Shown here: positions 21,585 through 32,039 of the stretch, one piece after another
Layout: every line of letters begins with the position of its first letter
Numbering within the stretch: position 1 is the stretch's first letter
Assembly: GCA_035610365.1 (NCBI GenBank)
Contig: CM069437.1
Span: 32,383,507 to 32,447,506 of the forward strand
Direction: 5' to 3'
DNA: 64,000 bases
Source of the DNA: Aquatica leii
Taxonomy: Eukaryota > Arthropoda > Insecta > Coleoptera > Lampyridae
Notes under the pieces: model-generated
What the model saw: only the letters and a program-made list of their open reading frames with translations
Databases searched by the model: none
Told to the model about the DNA's origin: nothing
Translations under genes and position numbers: made by a program

Positions 21585-23757
21585 ACGCGTACCCGCAGCA
21601 GACAAGAAACTGATCTTCTAGAAAGCAATCCATCAACATCTTCAAGTACCGCTGATAATTAAAAATCAACACCTTCAAAAATTATCAGAACGGAAAATAT
21701 GAGTCAACTTTCGAAAGATGCAGTACTATGGCCAAAGAAATTACGTCCTAATAATATTCAAAAGTTAGTAGAACGTGGCCCTGCTCAAAACAAAAAGGAT
21801 ATTTATCCGAGAGATAGTTCGGAGTCGGGGCGTAAGTTTTCCAATAGGTACTTTTTTAGAATTTTACCGAACAAAGAAAAAATTGAGCGTTTTGGTTGTT
21901 GTGTTCCGAAACAAAAAATTCACTTTACTGCTTTTGTTGCCAAATTTTTAATGACAGCGATTTGAAATCTGTTGGCCTTAGTAATGAACTGGTTACAATG
22001 ACTGGCAGCATTTAAGTGAACATTTAAACATTCAAGAAAAGAGCAAGTTACATATCGAAAATGTTCTAAAATTGCTAGATTTTTCTAACCGTTTTAATAA
22101 AAATGAAATAATTGATTCTGAAATTCAAAATGTAATAAACAGAGAAACTAAATACTGGCAAGCTGTTATAGAAACAATTTTCTACGTGATTCAGTTTTTA
22201 GGTCAGCAAAATTTAGCTTTTCGTGGAAGTAGTAATAAGTTGTTTGAGAAAAACAATGGTAACTTTTTAAAATGCATAGAAATGATTTCCATATTCGACC
22301 CGATTATGTCAGAACATACAAAACGCTCTCAAATAAAAGATTATAAATACTATCTCGGAGATAAAATACAAAATGAAGTAATCAACTTGATCGGTGAAAA
22401 TATCAAATCCAAAATTTTAGAACTAACTAAATAGGCAAAATATAATTCCATATTATTAGACTGCACTCATGACTCTGTCACCAAGAACAAATTTCAGGTT
22501 GTATAAGATTTTTCAATTAAAAGAGCACAGGAATTAGTATAGAAGAACATTTTTTATTATTTTGTCCTATAGATCATGTGTCGGGTAAAGGTTTGACAAA
22601 ATTTCTTTGGTCGGCGTTAGAGAAAGAAGGCGTAAATATCAATGGTTTGCGGGGTCAGGGTTACGACAAGGAGGTAAATCTGCGTGGTAGGCATAATGGT
22701 CTACAAAAAAAAATTGCATTTTAATCCTCGAACTTTCTTTGTTCCTTGTTGCACTCATACCCTAAATGTAGTCGTCAACGTTGCCGCAAAATCGAATACT
22801 TTAAGCATCATTTTTTTTTGCTTAAGTTAAAGAAATGTTTGTATTTTTTTCAGCTTCTACTAAACGCTGGTCAATTCTGAAATCTAATTTATCTAATGTA
22901 ACAAAGTTTACTTTAAAACCTTTATCGGATACTCGATGGTCTAGTAGAGTAGATGCAATAACTCCTTTAAGGTATCAACTTAGGGAGGCTTATGATGCTC
23001 TGTTTAAAATAAACGAAGGAAACTTTGAAAATAACGTAAAAAATTGCAACTTTGCAACTTTGACCAAAAAATTGCAAAATTTTGAGTTCATTTGCATTTT
23101 TATATTGTGGTATAATAGTTTACGTAAAGTTACCATTGTTAGTAAGATTATTCGAAAACTGAACTTTGGTGTTACTCAATATTGTAATCATTTAAAAAAT
23201 TGGAATAGTTTTTTGAAAGCTTATCGCTCCGATAAAGGTTGTAATGATCTATTGATTGATGTTCAAGAAATAGCATCCAGCTTAGACATAGAACCTAAAT
23301 TCAAAAAACAAAAAGATCTAAGACCGCGAAGAGTAAAAAAAAACATTTTGATTATGAATGTGACAATGAACCGATCCACGACGAAACTTTAAAGTTCAAA
23401 ATTGTTTGTTTGTTTAATGCTCTAGATGTAATCATCATCAGTGGATGAGAGATTCCAATTAATTAAGTTGATAAATTTTAAAATTATTCTGAAAACGAAC
23501 AATTAGAATTATGTCAAAAAGTTGAAAATTTATTAAACGACAAAACTCGCAATGAACAAGACATAACTGCCGTGAAACTTGTTAAAGAATTGCAATGTTT
23601 ACAAAATTTTGATGAAAAACTGATTACGTCTCTAGAAGAAACTTTTAATTATATAACAATTAACAACTTAGTGGATTCTTTTCCTAATACAAGCATAATA
23701 CTTCGTATTTTATTAACAATGCCGGTTTCTGTTGCTACCGCAAACCCAAAATAATAA
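21585..23757 (+). pseudogene. hAT transposase, main part, broken
   Basis: After the LTR the frame continues through one stop (21,660) into KDAVLWPKKL, LVERGPAQNKKDIYPRD and GRKFSNRYFFRILPN (21,699-21,964). Next come NRETKYWQAVIETIFYVIQFL, QQNLAFRGSSNKLF, NNGNFLKCIEMISIFDPIM and YYLGDKIQNEVINLIGENI (22,072-22,434), then broken frames with RGQGYDKEVN (the second catalytic Asp region) and PCCTHTLNVVVN near 22,645-22,785. The last parts are DTRWSSRVDAITPLRYQLREAYDAL (22,925-23,015) and a decayed C-terminus ending with IILRILLTMPVSVATA (23,695-23,745), the start of the dimerisation region. Repeated frameshifts make it inactive. Confidence 0.85.
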
Positions 23758-23924
23758 AAAAATATTTAAGATCGACCATGGGGTAAAACCGACTGAGTAA
23801 TCTTGCTACCATTTCGATAGAAATAATACAAATTTGGGGCGTTATTTTAAATTTGCACTAGGGCGCCAAAAGTGCTAGGCGCGGGCCTGAGTATAACGAA
23901 AAAACAAAATAATTTATTAGGGTA

Positions 23925-26900
23925 GAGGCACCACTTATGGCCATTACCCTGCTTATGGCCACTCTACTATAATTGGTTGAATAATAAACATGGTGTCTAT
24001 CTACCAATGACCTTGTAGCTGCTAAAATGTCATTTCAGTCAATATTAAGTCGGTACAGTGACAGAAATTTATCTAAGCTGCATTTTAGCTTTATTGCAGC
24101 AGTTCGAGTAGTAGTATCTTGCATGTGTGAAGAAAAATAACGACTTTTGTTAAGAAAGTGATCTTAAATCATCGTTTTGAATCTCCTACTAACGTTTTTT
24201 TTTCTGCACTGGAGTCTGTAATTAAGGTAAGCAGATATTTTTTGTTGAATATTTTTCATTGTTCGTTACACTTAACAGTACGATATTTGTATAATGACAG
24301 TGGCCGTTAGTGGAATCAATAATTCACTAGTTACCCACTTATGGCCATCCTGCTGGCCATAAGTAGATAAGCAAAAACTACTTTTGGTCAGTTTACTTTT
24401 TTGTTTAAATAAATACCTAATGTAATATATTTACATAAATGTGTAATATTTCTTTCAGTTAAAATGCCAAAAGCACTGAATAAAACCCATAAAGGCCGAG
24501 TAGAAAAGCTGGGAAAGGCAAAATTTCAGTATTCTCCTACAAAACTTAATCTTGCTTTAAATGCCATTTCTGACGGAATGGCTGTTGCCAAAGCAAGTCG
24601 TGAATTTGATATACCAAGAACTACTTATCAGGAAAGTCTCCAAGAGATTCAAGGCACTGCGGATACGAGTCTCACTTGGGAAAGGATACTGAAAACCAGT
24701 TGGTTAAATGGATACTTGCTTGTGCGAAAATGGGATTTCCAATTGATAAAGACGGGTTATTGACTTCAGTACAAAAATTAGTACGAGAAACAAATATTAA
24801 AACTCCTTTCGTCAACGATCGTCCGGGAAAAAAATGGTGTTACAGCTTCCTTAATCGCCATTAACAACTTTCCCAAAAAAAAGCCGAATACATTAACGGT
24901 GGAAGAGGTGCAGTAACTGAAGAGAAAATCCGCAAGTGGTTTGACGAGATTCAAACAAGTTTAAGCGAAATTAATGCCACCAGTGTACTAGAAAATCCAT
25001 ACAGGATTTTTAATATGGATGAAACATGTTTCTGTTTAGCTCCAAAAAGTGGTACTGTTATTGGATTACGAGGAAAACATGTCTACGATGAACGACTATC
25101 ATCAGACAAGAAAAATGTAACAACACTGTTCGCAGTTGATGCAGCAGGAAAATTCGTTCCTCCGTTAACAATGTTTAGATATGACCGGATTCCATCTGCT
25201 GTGTCTAAAGCAGCTTCTAAGGGTTGGGGGATTGGCAAACGTGAAAAAGGTTGGAGGACTGCAGAATGTTTCTACGAATACTTCTCCAACGTCTTTGTAC
25301 CATACCTTAAGGAGTGTCAAATCGAGTTACCCGTTATCATCTTTTTAGATGGACACGCATCTCATCTGACTCTCCATTTATGTAAGTTTTGCAGAGAAAA
25401 TGAGTAATATTAATAGCACTGGTCCCTAATGCTACTCACATCCTTCAACCGTTGGATGTCGCTGTGTTTGCGGCTTTAAAGAAAAAGTGGAGGAATATTG
25501 TGCGATAATATAAGATAGAGAACAATGGTCAAAAGATCACCAAATTAAATTTGCCCATGATACTGTCTCAGTTGATTGACGATCCAAAAATGACATTAAA
25601 TATAATATCAGGATTTAGAGCAATACGCCTTTATCCTTTTTCATCAAATAATGTGGATTATAGTAAAATTATTCTGAGGAAACCCGAAACATACCAAACC
25701 CGAGATATTCACACAGCAGCTGCAGATTGTTTGAAGCACCTAGAATCAAAGATTGATGTGGTTTTGCTAGACGAATTCAAGCAAACAAAAAGACGAAACA
25801 ACGAATGGGAAGGTAATATTGAGGATAAGAGTTTGTACAATGTTTGGCATCAAATTGCAAGCGATGTAGAAGGCCTACCAAAGTTAGTGAGCGAGGATCC
25901 TGCACTTGAAAATGATCTCCAAACCCCTCCAGTATCTCCTCTAGATGCTAGCATTTTAACTGATATGCTCCCAGTTGATAAACGGAAAGAAGTTCCGGCC
26001 ACATCAAATGATAGTAATACTGCATTGGCTACTACATCTCGTCCAGATAGGGTAGAACAAGTAACACGTAATATTTGCTTCGCTCAAAAAACAATATGTT
26101 CAAAAGTATTTTATAATGTACTTCCTTATCCTAAAGAAAATAATACTGACTCAAAGAAGAAGAGAAAAAAAGAATACACACCAAGTGTGATTACATCTGA
26201 TAAATGGGTGGAGTATCACAAAGAATGCGAGAGGCTCAAAATGGAGAAGGAACGAGAAAAGCAAGAAAGGAAACAGGCACGAGAGAGTAAGAAACAGATG
26301 ATGGCTAAAAAAAGGCGAAAAACTTAACCAGAAGTCAACAAAACATCAAAAACAAGACATAGATTCAGGCTCTTCTTTACAGGACCTTGAAGACTGGGTG
26401 CAAAGTGGTAGTAGTGGAGACGATATTGACTTCACGGTATTTGAACAGGAAGACATTGAAATCTTTGAACCCAAAGATCTCAATTTGGGTAGTTTTGTAC
26501 TTGTAAGATTCAAGCTAACTGGTAAAAGATCGACGACAACGTATAGATATGTGGCTAAAATTCTAGAAATTTTATCATCAGAAGAATATGAAATACAATG
26601 TTATAAGACTGCCAATGATGAGAAGACTGTTTTTTATCCTATAGAAAATGACATTTCTACCATAAATCAATGCGATATTTTAGGGAAACTACCCGAGCCC
26701 ACTGTTGAAGACAAGGGGAGAAAGTGCAAGACAATTTTTCCAGGTCAAGTAGACATTTCTGAACAGATATAGTTTAATAATGTGACAAACGCTGTTTATA
26801 AACTTTTCTCTTATATTACTTACCTATTTGTACCAGAAATTTATTTTTGTTTCATCTACAGCTTTGTATTTCAATAAATATGTAGGCTTGTACATACCTA

Positions 26901-27193
26901 TACTTGCAAAAATTGTATTTCACGTTTTAATAATTTTTAAATGGCCAAAAGTAGAGAAAATGTATGGCCAAATGTAGAAACAGATGGCCAAAAGTAGGGA
27001 ATTTCATGGTTCAAAATATAAAACGTTGTAATATTTTTAAATTATATTTAATCTTTAATATCAATTGATTTTCTAAAAAAGCAGATTTTGAAGCATAAAG
27101 TGACATTAAGAAAAAAGGTGTTTTTCCATTTCAATATGTTTCTCAATGCAATAAAAATTAAAAAGTTCTTAAAGTGGCCATAAGTGGTGCCTC
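23925..27193 (+). mobile_element. pogo/Tigger-like element with TIRs, TA duplication and subterminal motif array
   Basis: The left end GAGGCACCACTTATGGCCA (23,925-23,943) is repeated inverted at the right end (27,175-27,193), and TA flanks both (23,923-23,924; 27,194-27,195), as expected for pogo. A subterminal motif TGGCCAWAAGT recurs on one strand or the other at 23,953, 24,301 (variant), 24,339, 24,354, 26,942, 26,965, 26,985 and in both TIRs. These probably bind the transposase. The 5'UTR seems to carry an intron: donor AAGGTAAG at 24,224-24,231, acceptor TTTCTTTCAG ending 24,458, six bases before the ATG. Total length is 3,269 bases. Confidence 0.93.
24464..26772 (+). pseudogene. pogo-like transposase (psq HTH, CENP-B HTH, DDE), frameshifted
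   Basis: From the ATG at 24,464: a basic start, a psq-type helix-turn-helix (LALNAISDGMAVAKASREF, IPRTTYQ), then after a frameshift near 24,650 the CENP-B-type helix-turn-helix (ENQLVKWILACAKMGFPIDK) and GKKWCYSFLNRH with a stop at 24,862. The DDE domain has FNMDETCF (Asp codon 25,018), FLDGHASH (25,348) and, after another shift, PNATHILQPLDVAVF (25,455). A third part (25,551-26,327) ends in a Lys/Arg/Glu-rich stretch, and 26,398-26,772 is the acidic C-terminal extension common in insect pogo proteins. The catalytic triad D-D-D can be read, but two stops and at least three frameshifts make the gene dead. Confidence 0.9.
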
Positions 27194-27195
27194 TA

Positions 27196-27890
27196 CATTA
27201 TTCATTTATTGGCAGTGTTGTGTAAGTAACAATAAAGCTTTTAATAACTTTAGTTTTTAATAAATATCGTCATGCTTTTTTGTTGGTATTGGTAAAGACT
27301 CTGAGTATTTTTAATTCAAATGACATCATCTGAGGGGTTGAGCACATATATTGTTTGTACTAATATATTTTTTTTTAATTATTAAAGACCCTGAGTAGAA
27401 ACATTCTAAATTAACGTTACGAAACTTAAGTAGCAGTTGTAATTGCGTTTTATTCGCTTGGTTTTAATTAAATTTTCATTCTAGACAACTCTCGTGTGAT
27501 CGTTGTCTTAAAAGATCAGCCTGTGGAAACCTGAATTTACTATAAATGAATTATTAATTTTTTACATTGTTATAGTTTACTCATTATGTCTAGCATACGA
27601 GATACGTAAACATATACATAACAACCAGGGCGTTATGGATTCATAACGCCGTCTACTCAAAAATGATATTTCTTTTCATAATTGTGTGTTATTTAGATGG
27701 TAACAAGTTTTCTATTTCTCTTTACGCATTATTTTTCAGTATATTTATTGCACATTCATTGTGATTGTAAAATCAATTTGATTAACTAAAATAATTGTAC
27801 ATTTTCAGGTTTTAAGGTTGCATGTTGCTTTGATTACATTTGAGTTGAAACGTAACTATGACAGCAAGTAAACAGTGGTAGTTATATTGT
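27196..27890. other. Spacer with a short perfect hairpin
   Basis: About 0.7 kb without a gene. It contains a perfect inverted repeat (27,629-27,637 and 27,642-27,650, GGCGTTATG with a four-base loop) and two related short segments near 27,293 and 27,383 (TAAAGACYCTGAGTA). Confidence 0.55.
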
Positions 27891-27960
27891 CTAGAATCTT
27901 AGTTTCATTTTGTGTCCGTTTTTTGTGCGGTTTTTAAAAAGTGGAAAACGAACAAAGTTG

Positions 27961-28801
27961 ATGACGCTGCAGAAAAAGCAAAAAACAGCAGTTTCTGAAA
28001 AATCTAAAGAAGTGTATAGAAAAACATATAATGAGTATCTGAAATGTTGCGACATACAAAAGAATTCTATCGAAAACTGTTAATGTGAAAAGAGTCTTCT
28101 GGTTTATTTTTGTTATTTATCAAAAAAAAAAAAAAAAAAAAGAGAAACCCCTCTTCGATTTGGTCTTAATATTTAATGCTTAAGGCCACCATCAAAACCA
28201 ACAATTACTCAAGCTTATTGGGGTTTTAAAGAGAAATATAGATAGATTCAAGCCCAAAGAGTCAAAAATAATGACCATGGAAGAAAAAGAAGTTTTTATA
28301 TACCAAGCTCCCGATGAAATATATTTAATGAACAAGGTAAAAGAATTTATTGTAATTTAGATATCAAATTTTAAAAACAGGTAGTTTTCAAATTTGGAAT
28401 AGCTGGAGCATGCTGTAAACAAAAGCTTGTTCAGTTATTCAGGATCTGCAATCCTCATTACTGATCACTTTTTGAGATACTAAAATCAGAAGAAATCGAA
28501 TGTTTAGTGTAGTTGACAATCTTAAACTACCAAGTTTTGCAGGATTTCTAAAAATTATGCTGTTTTATGTCTGATAAATATTGAATGATTAGAAAAAACA
28601 TTTTATTGTCTATTTATACTGAATTCGGAGCTACCAATAATTCCAATTTGATGCGTAATTCTACTAGCCTGGATGCATCTCTGAATATTAATATGTTTAA
28701 TTGTTCTAATTGTATTGTTGTCAACGCACGTAATCGACTAGTTGAAGAGGAGAAGAAAGTAGACTACTATCTTAATTTTTTTGGTCAAGTAACATACGAC
28801 T
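27961..28801 (+). pseudogene. Crypton-like tyrosine-recombinase (KIAA1958/QRICH1-type) gene remnant with a mini-intron
   Basis: From the ATG at 27,961 one frame reads SEKSKEVYRKTYNEYLKCCD (to 28,082). After an A20 tract and frame breaks there is LMLKATIKTNN and LKRNIDRFKPKESKIMTMEE, then YQAPDEIYLMNK ending at 28,336. A 44-base GT...AG intron (28,337-28,380, phase 0) separates this from VVFKFGIAGACC, the conserved block of the recombinase core. A later open stretch (28,585-28,803) ends the copy. Insect genomes hold many such intron-bearing proteins related to Crypton recombinases. The catalytic Arg-His-Arg-Tyr set is not visible: the GIAGACC block reads CKQKL where R-E-L type residues are expected. 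Several stops make it a pseudogene. Confidence 0.6.
28122..28141 (+). repeat. A20 homopolymer
   Basis: A run of twenty A bases lies in what was the coding frame of the recombinase remnant. It probably arose by slippage at a lysine-rich stretch, or marks a small retroposed insertion. Confidence 0.9.
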
Positions 28802-31200
28802 AGGTCAAGTTAAAGAAACGAAGCAAGAAATGTATTTATCAAAACATTACGTTTATATTACAATTTTCCATTCTGAATAATTCCGGTGCGATCGATTTCT
28901 TACAAGCTTCTCTTTAGAGCCGGGAGTCAACTGATTGATTGCACTAGGAAATCCGATCAATAAAACTGATTTCCACATATCCGGTAGAGAGAAACTGCTT
29001 TGCTACTGCTAACTAAGAAGATTGTTTAAAATGACTACATCTTTGATGTTCTTTAATACGAATACTTGGAGTTCTACCCGTTTCTCCGATATGTATATGT
29101 ACAACTACAAAAACAAAGAATGCTACAAACGCCATCACAGCGAAAATTAATAAAGTCCTTCACAAGATTTAAGAATTAGACCACTTTAGGATAGGTAGAA
29201 AACCGAGTGATCATGAAGTCTTTTGATAAAATTTTTTCCATAAAATCCGTAACACCTTTAACATAGAGTGGATAAGCAATATACAACGGCAAAAGTAAAC
29301 GTTGTAATATATCGTGTAATAATTTTTCTACTGTAGTTGTTGCGACTAACTTCTTAGTTAGACGATTTAATTATTTTTAAAGGTTTTTGGATTTATTTAG
29401 AGAAACCGCTCTGTATACTAAAGAGTTCACTACTGATAATTTCTGAGAAGAGTGATGGTAAATAAATCCATTTAAATATCTATATGTATGTATGAATAAG
29501 TTTTTGATAAATTAAGTGAGCAAATGAACCGTCTTCATTTCGAGTAACTAAACGTCGAAAAATGGCAGAGAAGAGTCGAATTTCATAGTTAAACTAATAT
29601 TTTGATGAGTAGTGTGATCAACGTATCAGCACCAACAAATGGGTTTTAAACAAAATGTGGATAAAGACTTTTTTACTCAAAATATTGCATAAATATATTA
29701 GCAACAATAATAAAAAGAGAGAAATAAAGATAGTTAGCAATCACACATACGAAATCGATCAAAATTCTGCGCTTCGCAAGAAAAAGAAGTGTAAAAAGAT
29801 CAGTTTCTTCATTTAAAAACTCAAAAATCATCAAAAAATGCAAAATCAAATGATGATCACGAGTTGCTGTACCTGTAGTAGAATCTTATACAATATTTTT
29901 TATTGATGGCTTTGAGTGGTCTATCATCTTTTCAACGGCTTTTGTCTAAACTAAGATAAATGCTTGTGACTAAAATGCATTGTTCTTTTTAATAATAAAA
30001 TCAAACAATTGATGTTACCAATGACTAAAGAAACGATGTAAAGCTTTTTAAACTTCAAGTGAGAGATTCAAAAGTTCATACCATTATTATTATTGATATA
30101 ATAAATTCTCGATTGCATTATCATATAATAATTTCTAGTCATCCTGAATTATCTTTAATATGATTTTACTTAATTCTTAAGTCCTCTTTTTAAAATTGCC
30201 GATTACATTTAATAAACTTTGATTAAGGCTAAAGTGTCTCACTCCTAATTTGATTTATGTACGTCATCCGATAGAGCTTCTTCAGACTATTATATCATAT
30301 ATTCATATGGTAGGTATCTACCATCATATTACAATAAATAACCAAAGTTAAAATATGTTGAAACGATAATCTGATTAATGGCTACTTAAGCACTCTGTCA
30401 CATTTAGATACTTATCGCTATGTCTAAAACCGCTAAATGAATAAATTACCATACGTTACAATTTATTTAATTATTCCATAATAATAAACGATATACATCA
30501 TTGCAGATGTTATTAATTCGGGCGTAATTATTGACTAACACTTCAAATATTTACTAAAATAAATATAAATAATTAAACACTTGGTGCAGAATTATCTTAT
30601 CTGAAAAAACAACGATTACCTACCGCAACAAAACAAAGTCGTTCAAAAATGACGTGCAATTTCTAAGAAGTTGTATTCAGAAACAATTTAGCAATTTAGT
30701 ACCCGATGAACTGGTAGTATACCAGTAATCTTACCATTTTGCCAACAGTTTTAATTACTGCTATTCGGTGTCTGATTCAATCTAATAAATTACAACTTCT
30801 TCAACTTTAAATGTTAATAAATTAAATAAACCGTTAACTAAAACTTATGAAAAGTACGTTGCATCTTTAGAAAAGATGATTATGAATTGTAGCGTCAACG
30901 CGTACATGACCATTGGTTGAAATTCAGCAATGATTTTTTTTTTCCAAAAAATTAAAACTTCCATATAAAATGGGATCTTTTTTTAGGGATTGTTTCTAAG
31001 ATTTATTTTTTGTTTATCTTTAATTGAAACTTGTAAATCAAAGAGTTAAATATGCCAAAACAAATCTGCAAGATCAAATCTATGAACAAGACCACATTAT
31101 TAAAAAAATAACATTTAAATCTGTACATATATAAAAGACGCAAAAGACTTTTGAACTTATGCAAAAGTAATGTAGCTAGAAACGACATAGAATAAAATTA
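28802..31200. other. AT-rich spacer with no recognisable gene
   Basis: About 2.4 kb with stops in all frames, no repeat match to the rest of the window and no tRNA-like structure noticed. Confidence 0.6.
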
Positions 31201-31239
31201 GAAAACAAAATAATGCGAGAGAGACACCAAAACTACAAA

Positions 31240-31998
31240 CGAATACTATCTTGAAATAGACATGGACAAAAGAAATATGACGTACAAAGAGTTTTGTAAG
31301 GTAGCAGACCACCAAGAAGCAAGTGAAAACTTCAATACCACAATAGAACGTACTGGCTCGATTGTCAAAACCCCTGAAAATGTAGTTTTTATAATTACGG
31401 ATGAAGACAAAAACCGTACGCAAAAAGACCAAAGAATTAAAGCAAGATTTTCAGAACTCTTTGAAGAAGAAAGATCAGAGTACTTGAGTATAGGATACAA
31501 TACCCAAATTAAACAAGTCATCAACTATAGAATAAATCGCACAATAAACACAACGCTGCAGCGTTGATTATACAAAGAGAAAGACATAGAGAAACACACT
31601 TCCAAACGCAGATATTGTAATACATGCTCCACAAGACGCGGAAGAAAAAGAAACGAATAGTAAGCCAACAAGAACACGCGCGGACGCCCTACTCATAGAA
31701 GTAAGCAATGCGACATACGCAAAGTAGACAAAGGGACAATTGAAGCAATAAAAAACGTAAGAAAAACTAATAAAAGACACCTGCTGATATCCATGATAGA
31801 CAAAAGTAATTCTACAATAAACGAAGTAATTGCAATGGCAATGGAAGAGCAGAACGTTAAAAAATTGGTAGGACTCTGTTTATACGTGAAGTAAATGAAG
31901 TCACTACGAAAGAAGAAATTGAAAGAGCCATCACAGAAGCAAGTTACATCAAGATCCCCGAAAAACTGCTAATAAAAAACTTAAGAACGGCTCCATAG
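31240..31998 (+). pseudogene. LINE ORF1 fragment (R1-like gag-type), N-terminal part
   Basis: The frame at 31,262-31,567 (about 100 codons, start MTYKEFCKVADHQEASENF) aligns by eye with the ORF1 start on the minus strand at 40,281-40,033 (TYEEWKQVAEEEWGDSAYV). Further pieces continue to about 31,980 (KNVRKTNKRHLLISMI; EVNEVTTKEEIERAITEASY), matching the middle of the minus-strand ORF1. The zinc-knuckle end seen in the minus copy is absent here. The protein would bind LINE RNA. The fragment stops where a different LINE begins at about 32,040. Confidence 0.6.
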
Positions 31999-32039
31999 AT
32001 ATTGATTTTTGAATTGAACGGAAGCGTATGTGAATGCAA

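Larger units (their letters stand above)
18636..23889 (+). mobile_element. hAT element with both ends and 8-bp duplication, containing a nested LTR insert
   Basis: AGTATAAC occurs at 18,628-18,635 and 23,890-23,897, the 8-bp duplication expected for hAT. The ends are related inverted repeats: CGGTCCCGCGCC on the left and, reversed, CAGGCCCGCGCC on the right (10 of 12 match), followed by a GGCGCCAAAA motif on both sides. Without the nested insert (19,692-21,584) the element is about 3.4 kb, a normal size for a ZMYM1-like hAT. A splice donor (AAGGTGAGT at about 19,220) and acceptor (TTTCTTTACAG ending at 19,516) suggest a 5'UTR intron of about 290 bases ahead of the transposase start. Confidence 0.88.
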
